In this document: piece by piece, positions 9,544-17,824 of the stretch
Position numbering within the stretch: position 1 is the first letter of the stretch
Layout: each line of letters starts with the position of its first letter
Origin: DASYTH01 sp035762905
Lineage (GTDB): Bacteria; Actinomycetota; Actinomycetes; Mycobacteriales; Pseudonocardiaceae
DNA: 54,708 bases
Assembly (NCBI RefSeq): GCF_035762905.1
Contig: NZ_DASUCC010000153.1
Coordinates: 1-54,708, forward strand
Reading direction: 5' to 3'
Position numbers and translations under genes: made by a program
Notes under the pieces: model-generated
What the model saw: only the letters and a program-made list of their open reading frames with translations
Database searches by the model: none
What the model was told of the DNA's origin: nothing

Positions 9544-10275
9544 TCAGGCGGCGGCCGGTTGGGCCGGCGGCCGCTGTTGCCGTTGTGCGGGCCGGGCCGC
9601 ACGGGCGGCGCGCCTGCGCCTGGCCGTGTGGTCCAGCCAGAGCTGCGCGAGCACGAGGTTGATCACGAAGCCCATCCAGGTGGCCGCCTCCAGGAGCAGC
9701 TGCAGATCGTTCAGGTCGATCGTGGTGACCAGCGGTGCGCCCAGGAACAGCACCCTGGCCCAGATCACCTGCAGCGTGATGGCGAAGGAGTAGATCATGA
9801 ACCGGCGGTGTTCGGCCCACCGGCGCTGCCGGGCCATCCGGTATCCGACGAATGTCGTGGCACCCCACAGGATCGCCGCGACCGCGTTGCCGAACGGGCC
9901 GGCCGAGACCGGGGTGAGCGCGACCGCGCAGATCACCGAGGGCAGCATTCCGCCGAACACGAACACCCGGCCGCTGTACCGGTGCACCACCGGGTACTTC
10001 CGGCGCAGCCACGGCCAGACCTGCAGGCACGCGGTCAGAATCGCGACCGTGCCGAAGAACACGTGGCCGAGCACGAACAGGTAGTGGAACGGGTAGTTCG
10101 CCTCGAGCTGGACCCGGGACTGAGCGGGTTGCAGGCTCAGATAGGGCGGCAGCGAGAACGCGAGAAACGCGATCACGATGATGCCGAGCGGCACCATCCA
10201 CGGGCGCCGCCACCACGGGCGGGCCGGAGCACTCCGCCGTAACTCTCCGGTTTGACCGATCTGGGTCACGATCAT
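9544..10275 (-). CDS. DUF2306 family membrane protein (copy 1)
   Basis: About 243 residues with six hydrophobic segments. The DUF2306 core is clear: LGHVFFGTVAILTACLQVWP, then VVHRYSGRVFVFGG, GPFGNAVAAILWG and EHRRFMIYSFAITLQVIWAR. Three His in these blocks are shared by all three copies in the window. The function of the family is unknown. The start is uncertain: ATG 10275 is only 1-2 bases from a GAGGAGGG site, GTG 10269 has better spacing (about 9), and GTG 10293 is also in frame. The gene lies between a GMC flavoenzyme (22 bp upstream) and an FAD epoxygenase (30 bp downstream), so a redox or substrate-handling role at the membrane is a fair inference. Confidence 0.85.
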   Translation of the reverse strand: MIVTQIGQTGELRRSAPARPWWRRPWMVPLGIIVIAFLAFSLPPYLSLQPAQSRVQLEANYPFHYLFVLGHVFFGTVAILTACLQVWPWLRRKYPVVHRYSGRVFVFGGMLPSVICAVALTPVSAGPFGNAVAAILWGATTFVGYRMARQRRWAEHRRFMIYSFAITLQVIWARVLFLGAPLVTTIDLNDLQLLLEAATWMGFVINLVLAQLWLDHTARRRRAARAARPAQRQQRPPAQPAAA

Positions 10276-10297
10276 TCCCTCCTCACGGGACACCGGG

Positions 10298-11866
10298 TCA
10301 CGCGGCGGCCGCGGAGGGCAGGGCCGCGACGCCGCGGATCACGTCGGCCGCCTTCTCGGCGACCGCGATCGTCGGCGCGTTCATGTTGCCGCGCACCAGG
10401 GTGGGCAGCACGGAGGCGTCGACAACGCGCAGGCCCTCGATGCCGAGCACGTTGAGGTCCGCGTCGACGACGCTGCCGATCGCGCAGGTGCCGGACGGCT
10501 GGTACTCGGTCTGCGTCCAGCGCCGGATGTAGGCGCGCAGGTCGGCGTCGGAGTCGGAGGCCGGCGCGTTGGCCAGCGTGCCGGTGTAGGGCCGCAGCGC
10601 GTTCTGCCGGGCGATCTCCAGACCGATGCGCAGCCCGGTGATCTGCAACTCCATGTCGGAGTCCTCGGTGTAGAAGTTGTGCCGGATCTGCGGCCGGGTG
10701 GTCGGGTCCGCCGAGGCGATCATGACCATGCCGCGGCTGGCCGGGCGCAGCACGCAGCCCGCGTAGGAGATCGCGTGCGCGGTCGGGAAACCGAGCCCGC
10801 CGTCGGCGAACATCACCGGAGCGGCGTGGTACTGCAGGTCCGGCGCGGCGAGGTCCGAAGTGGACCGGACGAAGCCGCCCGCCTCGGGACCGTTGGAGGC
10901 AAGCGGACCGGTGCCGCTCGTCATGTACTGCTGCACGTTGTGCGGCTCGCCCCCGACCAGCAGGCTGATCGGCTCGTCGTGCGTGAACACCAGCGGGACC
11001 TGCGGGTGGTCCTGCAGGTTCTGGCCCACCATCGGAGCGTCCAGCACCACATCGATGCCAAGCGCACCGAGCAGCTGGGCCGGTCCGACACCGGAGAGCA
11101 TCAGCAGCTGCGGGGAGTTGTACGCGCCTGCGGCCAGGATCACCTCGCGCGCGGCCCGGAACTCGGTCACCTCGCCGAACCGCTCGGCGGCCACCGCGGT
11201 GGCCCGACCGTTCTCGATGACCACCTTGTGCGCCAGCACGTTCGTCACCACGGTGAGGTTCGGCCGGGCCGTCGCGGGGTGCAGGTAGCCGGTCGCCGTG
11301 CTGCACCGCCTGCCGTCCTTCATGGTCACCTGGTAGAAGCCGAACCCGTCCTGGTGCGCACCGTTGAAGTCGTCGTTGCTCTGGTAGCCGGCCTGGACGG
11401 CGGCTTCGACGAAGGCGCCGGACATCGGGTTGTTGGACCGCCCGTCGGACACCGCGAGCGGGCCGCCGGTGCCGTGGAACTCGGATGCCCCCCGCTCGTT
11501 GTCCTCGGCCCGCTTGAAGTACGGCAGCAGCTCGTCGTAGCGCCAGCCCGGCACGTTCCACTCGTCGTAGTCGAGCCGGTTGCCCCGGGTGTAGACCATG
11601 GCATTCATCGAGCTGGACCCGCCGAGCACCCGCCCGCGCGGCAGGTAGATCCGGCGCCCGTCACAGGCCGGCTCGTCGTGGGTGTCGTAGTCCCAGTCGA
11701 CCTGGCTGCGGAACAGCTTGGCGAACGCGGCGGGAATGTGGATGTTGTCCGAGGTGTCCGCCGGGCCGGCCTCGAGCAGGCAGACCGTGACGTCCGGATC
11801 CTCGCTCAGCCGGGCGGCCAGCACGCATCCGGCCGAGCCGGCGCCGACGATCACGTAGTCGTACAT
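10298..11866 (-). CDS. GMC-family FAD oxidoreductase with altered catalytic residue
   Basis: The 522-residue protein is a full-length GMC (choline dehydrogenase-like) flavoenzyme: DYVIVGAGSAGCVLAARLSE binds FAD, GRVLGGSSSMNAMVYTRG is the first GMC signature, and LRVVDASVLPT with GNMNAPTIAVAEKAAD closes the fold. These enzymes oxidise alcohols or aldehydes. The motif that normally reads YHPxGTC reads YQPSGTC here, so the usual catalytic His is Gln456; Asn496 is kept. AAGGAG lies 7 bases before the ATG at 11866. It leads a leftward three-gene operon with DUF2306 copy 1 and the FAD epoxygenase, with a cluster motif copy 67 bp upstream. Confidence 0.92.
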   Translation of the reverse strand: MYDYVIVGAGSAGCVLAARLSEDPDVTVCLLEAGPADTSDNIHIPAAFAKLFRSQVDWDYDTHDEPACDGRRIYLPRGRVLGGSSSMNAMVYTRGNRLDYDEWNVPGWRYDELLPYFKRAEDNERGASEFHGTGGPLAVSDGRSNNPMSGAFVEAAVQAGYQSNDDFNGAHQDGFGFYQVTMKDGRRCSTATGYLHPATARPNLTVVTNVLAHKVVIENGRATAVAAERFGEVTEFRAAREVILAAGAYNSPQLLMLSGVGPAQLLGALGIDVVLDAPMVGQNLQDHPQVPLVFTHDEPISLLVGGEPHNVQQYMTSGTGPLASNGPEAGGFVRSTSDLAAPDLQYHAAPVMFADGGLGFPTAHAISYAGCVLRPASRGMVMIASADPTTRPQIRHNFYTEDSDMELQITGLRIGLEIARQNALRPYTGTLANAPASDSDADLRAYIRRWTQTEYQPSGTCAIGSVVDADLNVLGIEGLRVVDASVLPTLVRGNMNAPTIAVAEKAADVIRGVAALPSAAAA

Positions 11867-11932
11867 CCGTTTCTCCTTTTTCCGGGACCTCCTCGGCTCC
11901 TCACAAAGGATGGATCCGGTGCCGTGACACAC

Positions 11933-11947
11933 CATCTTCAGAAATGC
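11933..11947 (-). promoter_or_regulatory. Cluster motif copy 4 (GCATTTCTGAAGATG)
   Basis: Fourth copy of GCAnTnYnGAAGATG, in the 203-bp divergent gap between the GMC gene and the aminotransferase gene. It lies on the minus strand and points at the GMC start, 67 bp away. It matches copy 5 at 14 of 15 bases. Confidence 0.72.
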
Positions 11948-12069
11948 GGAACACCGTCGCGTGCCCCGGCCGCCGGTCGAATTGCGCACGCGCGGAGAAC
12001 ATGACCGGTCTGACCCGTCGTTACGGTTTGACCTGATCCACAGCGTCGCACTCACGATAGGAAAGACTC

Positions 12070-13449
12070 GTGTCGATCTCCCCCTCGTTGCCGACGTTCT
12101 CGCCGTCCGCGTCGGAACTGGAAGAAATGGACCGGCGATACCTGATCCATCCGTACAACCGTTGGGAGCGCAAGAACCGCTGCGTGATCGTGCGCGGCCG
12201 GGGATGCCTGCTCTGGGACGCGCACGGCAACGAGCTGCTCGACGTGGCCGGCGGCGGGCTGTTCCTCGGTCAGGTCGGGCACGGCCGGCCGGAGCTCGGC
12301 GAGGTGGCCGCCGCGCAGATGGCCGAGCTGGAGTACTTCACCTCGCTGCGCGAGTTCTCCAACGACCGATCGATCCGGCTGGCCGAACGGCTGGTCGAGC
12401 TGGCCCCCGAGGGCATCGGCAAGGTGTTCTACACCAGCGGCGGCTCGGAGGGCGTGGACACCGCGGTGAAGATCGCCCGGCTGTACCACAACCGGCGCGG
12501 CGAGCCCGGGCGCACCTGGATCCTGTCCCGCAAGATCGGTTACCACGGCTCGACGCTCGGCGCCGGCTCGATCACCGGGTTCGACTTCTTCCACGTGGGC
12601 GTCGGGCCGACGCTGCCACACGTCGAGCACCTCAGCCCGCCCTACCCGTACCGCACGGAGTTCTACGGCGGCGAGGACTGCACCGACTTCCTGGTGCGTG
12701 AGCTGGAGCAGACCATCGAGCGGATCGGCGCCGACCGGATCGCGGCCATGATCGGCGAGCCGATCATCGGCGCCGGCGGAACGATCATCCCACCGGAGGA
12801 CTACTGGCCGCGGATTCGCGAGGTGCTCGACCGCAACGGCATCCTGATGATCGCCGACGAGGTGGTCACCGGGTTCGGCCGCACCGGCAACTGGTTCGAG
12901 TCGGTGCCCCAGGGCATGCGGCCGGACATCGTCATCACGGCCAAGGGTCTCACCAGCGGCTACCAGCCACTCGGCGCGGTGCTGATGCGCCCGGAGATCG
13001 GCGACGAGCTGCCCGGCGACCACGGCTTCTTCCACGGCTACACCTGGTTCGGCCACCCGGTGGCGACCGCGGTGGCGATGGCCAATCTCGATCTGATCGA
13101 GAAGGAGGGCCTGCTGGACCGCGCGCACGCGATCGGGCGGTGGTTCGCCGAAGGCCTCGCACCCGTCACCGAGCTGCCGGTGGTCGGCCAGGTCCGCATC
13201 GCAGGCGCGCTCGGCGCGATCGAGCTGGTGTCCGACCAGGAGTCCCGCGCCTGGCTGGACCCGGTGGTCACCGAGATCATCGCTGACGACCTGCGCACGG
13301 TGGACGGCGTCATCGTGCGCAACGAGGGCAGCTCGCTGCTGCTCGCTCCGCCGCTGGTCCTCGACGAGGACCAGGCCCGGCGCGCCACAACGGCGATCGT
13401 GAACGTACTGTCCCGGTTGGACGGACAGGGCAACCTGGCTCCGCGCTGA
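12070..13449 (+). CDS. Class III PLP-dependent aminotransferase
   Basis: The 459-residue enzyme belongs to the class III (omega-amino acid) transaminases. It has FYTSGGSEGVDTAVKIARLYH for cofactor phosphate binding, IADEVVTGFGRTG with the cofactor-contacting Asp, and the PLP lysine in VITAKGLTSGYQPLG. It would move an amino group between an amino donor and a ketone or aldehyde, for example to aminate a cluster intermediate made by the neighbouring GMC or SDR enzymes (inference). The start is GTG 12070 with AGGAAAG 4 bases before. It diverges from the GMC operon and ends in a strong hairpin. Confidence 0.92.
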   Translation: MSISPSLPTFSPSASELEEMDRRYLIHPYNRWERKNRCVIVRGRGCLLWDAHGNELLDVAGGGLFLGQVGHGRPELGEVAAAQMAELEYFTSLREFSNDRSIRLAERLVELAPEGIGKVFYTSGGSEGVDTAVKIARLYHNRRGEPGRTWILSRKIGYHGSTLGAGSITGFDFFHVGVGPTLPHVEHLSPPYPYRTEFYGGEDCTDFLVRELEQTIERIGADRIAAMIGEPIIGAGGTIIPPEDYWPRIREVLDRNGILMIADEVVTGFGRTGNWFESVPQGMRPDIVITAKGLTSGYQPLGAVLMRPEIGDELPGDHGFFHGYTWFGHPVATAVAMANLDLIEKEGLLDRAHAIGRWFAEGLAPVTELPVVGQVRIAGALGAIELVSDQESRAWLDPVVTEIIADDLRTVDGVIVRNEGSSLLLAPPLVLDEDQARRATTAIVNVLSRLDGQGNLAPR

Positions 13450-13463
13450 ACCCGGATCCTGAC

Positions 13464-13496
13464 GGCGGGGGCGGTGCCAAGGGCACCGCCCCCGCC
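13464..13496 (+). terminator. Terminator hairpin after the aminotransferase gene
   Basis: A perfect 15-bp stem (13464-13478 with 13482-13496) and a 3-base loop. There is no T-run, as is common in actinobacteria. It ends 15 bases before the next gene, so that gene must have its own promoter; TAGGCT at 13499-13504 could be the -10 of a leaderless transcript. Confidence 0.82.
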
Positions 13497-13511
13497 GCTA
13501 GGCTCGGGGTC

Positions 13512-13883
13512 ATGCTGAAAGACAGTCCGGCGTACAGCGCCATTGCCGTGAACGATCTCGCGGCCGCGCGACGGTTCTACGGAACCGTTCTGGGGCTGGA
13601 TGTCACCGAGCAGGGTGAATCGTTGTGGGTGCGGGCGGGGGCGGCCAGGATCGAGCTTTACCCGCGGGAGAACCACACGCCGGCCGATTACACCGTGCTC
13701 AATTTTCCGGTGGACGACGTGGAGCACACCGTCGCCGGCCTGCGGGAGGCCGGCGTGGTGTTCGAACAATACGACCTGCCGGGTCTGCGGACCGACGAAC
13801 GCGGGATCCATGTCAGCGGGGAGCTGCGGATCGCGTGGTTCAAGGATCCGGCGGGCAATGTCCTCGCCGTGTTGCGGGAGTGA
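13512..13883 (+). CDS. VOC-superfamily protein (glyoxalase/bleomycin-resistance fold)
   Basis: A 123-residue single-domain VOC protein: SAIAVNDLAAARRFYGTVLGLDV is the first beta-alpha-beta unit, and IAWFKDPAGNVLAVL the terminal strand with the Asp-Pro-x-Gly-Asn turn. The family includes metal-dependent lyases, isomerases, dioxygenases and drug-binding resistance proteins; two or three possible metal ligands (His, Glu) are present but the role is open. There is no Shine-Dalgarno site before the ATG; TAGGCT 7 bases upstream suggests leaderless translation. It converges on the P450 gene with a 3-bp gap. Confidence 0.85.
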   Translation: MLKDSPAYSAIAVNDLAAARRFYGTVLGLDVTEQGESLWVRAGAARIELYPRENHTPADYTVLNFPVDDVEHTVAGLREAGVVFEQYDLPGLRTDERGIHVSGELRIAWFKDPAGNVLAVLRE

Positions 13884-13886
13884 GGG

Positions 13887-15113
13887 TCAGGCGGGAGTGA
13901 GGCGGACCGGCAGGGTCTGGTGGCCGTTCATGATGAAGGTGGGCAGCGGGAGCAGTTCGTCCTTGGGGACGGCCAGGGCGAGGTTGGGGTAGCGGGCGAA
14001 CAGGGTGGACAGGCCGATGTTGGCGACCAGGCGGGCGATGCCGGCGCCGAGGCAGAAGTGCGGGCCGTGGCCGAAGGTGAGGTGGGTCTTGTCCGCCCGG
14101 TGGATGTCGAAGACGTCGGCGCTGTCGCCGTGCAGGGCGGGGTCCCGGCCGACCGCCGCGTAGTTGACCAGGATGGCGTCGCCCTTGGGGATGGTGACGC
14201 CGTCCAGGGTGACGTCCTCGACGGCGTACCGGAGCGGAAGCTGGACCAGCGGGGACTCCATGCGGAGCACCTCGTCGATCACGTCGTCCCAACTGGACCG
14301 TCCGGCACGCACCGCCTCTAGCTGCTCGGGGTGGGAGACCAGCGCGGTGATGGCGTTGTCGAAGAAGTTGATGGTGGTTTCGGAGCCGGCGCCGAGGATG
14401 GCGAAGATGGTGTCGGTCAGCTCCTGCTCGGAGAGCCGGGAGCCGTCCTCGTCGCGGGCGGCGATCAGGTCGCTGGTGATGTCCTCGCCCGGGTTGGCGC
14501 GTTTGGCGGCGATGTGATCGGCCATGGCGCCGCGCCAGCCCATCAGGACCGACTGGGCCTGCTGGGGGGTGACCGTGGTGTCCACCATCATGTCGATCAC
14601 CTTGGCGGTGGACACCCTGGCCTCCTCGGACATGCCGATCAGGTCGGCCACCAGCCGGGCGGGCAGCGGGTAGGCGAACCGCTCGCGCAGGTCCACCACC
14701 TCACCCGGAGCGGCGGTGGCCAGACCGGCCATCAGCTCCTCGGTCAACTCGACGATCCGGGGCCGGATGGCCTCGGTGCGCCGCGGGGTGAACGCCTTGC
14801 CGACCAGCCGGCGTAACCGGACGTGGTCCTTGCCGTACGCGGTCACCATGTTGTCCATGGCGATCCAGCTGATCATCTCCCAGTCCGGCGGGATCTCACC
14901 GTTGATGAACGCGGGCCAGTGGTTGCGGGCGCTCTTGGTGACCCGCGAATCGGTGAGCACGGCCTTGATGGCCGCGTGACTGTTGATCGACCACGCGGGT
15001 ACCCCGCCGGGCAGCAGAACCGGGGTGGCCGCCCCCTGCTTGCGCAGGCTGGCGGCTTCGGCGTGGATGTCCCGGCCGGTGGTGTCCAGCGTGACGGGGC
15101 AGCGGTCCTCCAT
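13887..15113 (-). CDS. Cytochrome P450 (cytoplasmic, bacterial class I type)
   Basis: A 408-residue soluble P450: the C-helix region DHVRLRRLVGKAFTPRR, I-helix LGAGSETT, K-helix EVLR (ExxR) and heme loop FGHGPHFCLGAG with Cys354 as the axial ligand. All parts needed for oxygen activation are present. It resembles the CYP107 group of macrolide and polyketide hydroxylases. The ATG at 15113 has GGAGG 7 bases upstream; no ferredoxin gene is nearby. It follows DUF2306 copy 2 by 41 bp on the same strand, so the two are probably one operon. Confidence 0.94.
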   Translation of the reverse strand: MEDRCPVTLDTTGRDIHAEAASLRKQGAATPVLLPGGVPAWSINSHAAIKAVLTDSRVTKSARNHWPAFINGEIPPDWEMISWIAMDNMVTAYGKDHVRLRRLVGKAFTPRRTEAIRPRIVELTEELMAGLATAAPGEVVDLRERFAYPLPARLVADLIGMSEEARVSTAKVIDMMVDTTVTPQQAQSVLMGWRGAMADHIAAKRANPGEDITSDLIAARDEDGSRLSEQELTDTIFAILGAGSETTINFFDNAITALVSHPEQLEAVRAGRSSWDDVIDEVLRMESPLVQLPLRYAVEDVTLDGVTIPKGDAILVNYAAVGRDPALHGDSADVFDIHRADKTHLTFGHGPHFCLGAGIARLVANIGLSTLFARYPNLALAVPKDELLPLPTFIMNGHQTLPVRLTPA

Positions 15114-15154
15114 CGGATGCCTCCGAACTCGGATTGTGTTCGTACAGGGCGGTT

Positions 15155-15898
15155 TCAGGCGGCCCGGACGGTCGGCTCGCCGGCCGTCCCGATGCCGGCG
15201 GGTCTGATCTCGGGGGCCCGCGCGGCGCGTTTCGCGGACCATTCCAGGTACACCTGCGCGGCCAGCAGGTTGATGACGAACCCGATCCAGGTCGCCGTCT
15301 CCAGAACGATGGCGGCGTTGTTCGGATCGGCGAAGGTGAAGCTCGGGAACAGGGACAGCGTCAGCAGCAGCACCCGGCCCCACACGATCTGCAGGGCGAG
15401 CGCGAAGCTGTAGATCATCCACCGCCGGTGCCCGGCCCAGTCGCGGCGCCGCGCGGCCCGGAAGCCGACGAACGTGGTGATCAGCCACAGGATCGCGGCC
15501 ACGGCGTTGCCGCCGGGCCCGGCCGAGAACGGCACGATCGCGAGCGCGGCCAGCGCGGTCGGGAGCATCCCGGCGAACACGTACACCCGCCCGCTCCACC
15601 GGTGCACGGCCGGGAAGTGCCGGCGGATCGCCGGAACCACCTGGACGCACACCGTGATCAGGGTGAGCGTTCCGAACCAGATGTGCGCGACCAGCAGCGG
15701 GAAATGGGCGGGAATGTCGGTGCGCAGCCGTGGGATCCGCACCGTGGCCGGGTCCAGCGTGAGGTACGGCGGCACCGAGAACCAGATGAACCAGATCACG
15801 ACGGCCCAGACCAGGACCACTCCCGGGCGGGTCCACCATGATCGCCGCCCGGTGAGCTCCTCGTCCGGCCGGGCCATCACCGCATTGGACTTTGGCAC
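15155..15898 (-). CDS. DUF2306 family membrane protein (copy 2)
   Basis: A 247-residue protein with six hydrophobic segments and the DUF2306 blocks VAHIWFGTLTLITVCVQVVP, AVHRWSGRVYVFAG, GPGGNAVAAILW and GHRRWMIYSFALALQIVWGR. It is clearly paralogous to the copies at 9544 and 38070. GTG 15898 is taken as start, since AGGGG lies 7 bases upstream; an ATG seven codons inside (residue 8) is the other option. It precedes the cytoplasmic P450 gene by 41 bp. Its upstream region resembles that of copy 3 (blocks GTGC, ACATTGC, GTGCTC and AGCGGA in the same order), which hints at shared control. Confidence 0.86.
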   Translation of the reverse strand: MPKSNAVMARPDEELTGRRSWWTRPGVVLVWAVVIWFIWFSVPPYLTLDPATVRIPRLRTDIPAHFPLLVAHIWFGTLTLITVCVQVVPAIRRHFPAVHRWSGRVYVFAGMLPTALAALAIVPFSAGPGGNAVAAILWLITTFVGFRAARRRDWAGHRRWMIYSFALALQIVWGRVLLLTLSLFPSFTFADPNNAAIVLETATWIGFVINLLAAQVYLEWSAKRAARAPEIRPAGIGTAGEPTVRAA

Positions 15899-15975
15899 GG
15901 CTGATCCCCTCTCCCATATGAGATCTTCCGCTCTTACCGAGCACCCGCACTCGCCAGCGGCAAGATTAACAGCCG

Positions 15976-15988
15976 AACATTGCAATGT
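15976..15988 (-). promoter_or_regulatory. Candidate control element upstream of DUF2306 copy 2
   Basis: The 12-base palindrome ACATTGCAATGT (15977-15988) lies 79-90 bp before the start of DUF2306 copy 2. Read towards the gene it shares GTGC-n-ACATTGC with a site at the same distance upstream of copy 3. It also sits in the divergent region of the flavin monooxygenase gene. Confidence 0.4.
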
Positions 15989-16010
15989 CCGCACTTCGCC
16001 GCCTAACAAG

Positions 16011-16025
16011 GCATTTCAGAAGATG
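16011..16025 (+). promoter_or_regulatory. Cluster motif copy 5 (GCATTTCAGAAGATG)
   Basis: Fifth copy of GCAnTnYnGAAGATG, on the plus strand in the 219-bp divergent gap. It points at the flavin monooxygenase start, 93 bp away. Confidence 0.72.
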
Positions 16026-16117
16026 CGACCGTCTGTTGACGGTTCCAGGATTTAAGTTGATCCCGCATGACCCGATTCGCCCTCGCCACTATTTATCTCG
16101 TTTTTCCCGAGGAGGAC

Positions 16118-17302
16118 ATGGTGGAAAACACGCAGGCGCCGACCCGCGCCGAACTCGTCAGGCGGGCGGCGGAGCTGGTGCCACTGCTCCGGGCACACGC
16201 GGCCTGGACCGAGGAGAACCGGCGGCTGCACGAGGAGACCGTCGAGGCCATGGCCGACGCCGGCATCTTCAAGCTGCGGACCCCGACCCGGTACGGCGGC
16301 TACGAGGCGGACACCCGGACCCTGGTCGACGTGGCCACCGAGCTGGGCCGCGGCGACGCGTCGTCCTCCTGGGTGGCCTCGGTGTACTGGATCCCCACCT
16401 GGATGACCTGCCTGTTCCCGGACGAGGTGCAGGACGAGGTGTTCTCGGTGCCGAACGCGCGGGTCTGCGGGACGCTGAGCCCGAGCGCCACCGCCACCCC
16501 GGTCGACGGCGGCGTCCGGGTGAACGGCAAGTGGGGCTTCATCAGCGGCGCGCTGCACGCCCAGTGGCAGGAGGTCATCGCGATCCTGATCCCGCCGGAG
16601 GGTGAGCCGTACCCGATCATGGCGTTGGTCCCGCTTTCCGAGCTGCTCATCGTGGACGACTGGCACACCTCCGGGCTCAAGGGCACCGGCAGCGTGAGCA
16701 CGGTGGCGCAGAACCTGTTCATCCCGCAGCAGCGGGTGCTGCCGTTGCCGATGGTGCTCCAGGGCCAACACGCCTCGAAGTCCAATGCGGACAGTCCGAT
16801 CTACCGGGCGCCGCTGCTGCCGGTGGCCTCCGCGTCGTCGGTGGGCACGTTGCTCGGCGCGGCCAACGCGGCGCGGGACATCTTCTTCAAGCGGCTGCCC
16901 AACCGCAAGATCACGTACACCGCCTACGAAAGCCAGCGCGAGGCGCCGCTGACCCACCTGCAGGTCGCCGAGGCGGCCATGAAGATCGACCAGGCGGAGT
17001 TCCACGCCCACCGGCTGGCCACCCTGGTGGACACCAAGGGGGTGGACGGCACGGCGTGGAAGCTGGAGGAGCGGGCCCGGGCGCGGGCCGACCTCGGCGC
17101 GGTGGTGCGGCTGGCCAAGGAGGCGGTGGAGATCTACGCCGCGGCGAGCGGCGGTGCGTCGATCTACAGCGACGTGCCGATCCAGCGCGTCCTGCGGGAC
17201 GTCCAGGCGGTCAACCTGCACGCCCTGATGCACCCGAACACCAACGCCGAGCTGTACGGCCGGGTGCTGTGTGGCCTCGAACCCAACACCCTCTACATCT
17301 AG
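16118..17302 (+). CDS. Acyl-CoA-dehydrogenase-fold flavin monooxygenase (group D)
   Basis: About 394 residues with the acyl-CoA dehydrogenase fold but of the HsaA/DszC-like oxygenase branch: LRTPTRYGGYEAD, GRGDASSSWVASVYW, VNGKWGFISGALHAQW in the flavin-binding middle domain, and the C-terminal HPNTNAELYGRVLCGLEP typical of group D monooxygenases. Such enzymes use reduced FMN/FAD supplied by a separate reductase to hydroxylate phenols or amines; the reductase at 159-674 is a natural partner. GAGGAGG at 16109-16115 precedes ATG 16118 closely; GTG 16121 is equally possible. The next gene follows after 19 bp. Confidence 0.88.
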   Translation: MVENTQAPTRAELVRRAAELVPLLRAHAAWTEENRRLHEETVEAMADAGIFKLRTPTRYGGYEADTRTLVDVATELGRGDASSSWVASVYWIPTWMTCLFPDEVQDEVFSVPNARVCGTLSPSATATPVDGGVRVNGKWGFISGALHAQWQEVIAILIPPEGEPYPIMALVPLSELLIVDDWHTSGLKGTGSVSTVAQNLFIPQQRVLPLPMVLQGQHASKSNADSPIYRAPLLPVASASSVGTLLGAANAARDIFFKRLPNRKITYTAYESQREAPLTHLQVAEAAMKIDQAEFHAHRLATLVDTKGVDGTAWKLEERARARADLGAVVRLAKEAVEIYAAASGGASIYSDVPIQRVLRDVQAVNLHALMHPNTNAELYGRVLCGLEPNTLYI

Positions 17303-17321
17303 TACGAGCAAAGGAAAGCAC

Positions 17322-17756
17322 ATGACCACGAGTCCCGAGAACGCCGCCGACGCGGCCGCCGTGGCAGCTCTCACCCAGCGGGTCATCGCGGCCTGGGCCT
17401 ACCACGACGCCGACGCGTTCGCCGAGGTCTTCACCGAGGACGGCACGATGATCCTGCCGGGTCTGTACAGGAAGGGCCGCGAGGAGATCCGCGAGTACCT
17501 CAAGGACGCCTTCGACAACCAGTACAAGGGCACCCAGGTCACCGGTCGCCCGCTGGACATCCGGTTCTTCGGCTCCGAGGCCGGCGTGCTGATCACGCAG
17601 GGCGGCGTGCTCGCGCCGGGCGAGAGCGCGGTCTCCGACGACCAGGCCATCCGGGCCTCCTGGCTGGTGGTCAAGCAGGACGGCGAGTGGCGGCTGGCCG
17701 GCTACCAGAACAGCCCCGCGGTCCGGACGCTGCCGGTGCCGGGCAGCCGTTCATAG
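17322..17756 (+). CDS. SgcJ/EcaC-family SnoaL-like protein
   Basis: A 144-residue NTF2-like (cone-fold) protein: ALTQRVIAAWAYHDADAFAEVF and TEDGTMILPGLYRKGREEI match the SgcJ/EcaC family, first seen in enediyne and carotenoid-type clusters, where members act as cyclases, isomerases or small-molecule binders. The fold makes a hydrophobic cavity; no catalytic residues can be assigned with confidence. AAGGAAAG 6 bases upstream sets the ATG at 17322. It is the second gene of the flavin monooxygenase operon, so it probably acts on the same intermediate. Confidence 0.87.
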   Translation: MTTSPENAADAAAVAALTQRVIAAWAYHDADAFAEVFTEDGTMILPGLYRKGREEIREYLKDAFDNQYKGTQVTGRPLDIRFFGSEAGVLITQGGVLAPGESAVSDDQAIRASWLVVKQDGEWRLAGYQNSPAVRTLPVPGSRS

Positions 17757-17771
17757 CCCTGCCGGACACTT

Positions 17772-17800
17772 CGGGCGCGACACCGCTGGTGTCGCGCCCG
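17772..17800. terminator. Bidirectional terminator hairpin
   Basis: A perfect 13-bp stem (17772-17784 with 17788-17800) and 3-base loop between the converging SgcJ-like and sigma factor genes. Confidence 0.85.
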
Positions 17801-17824
17801 ATTCGTCGTTCCCGCAACGGGATC

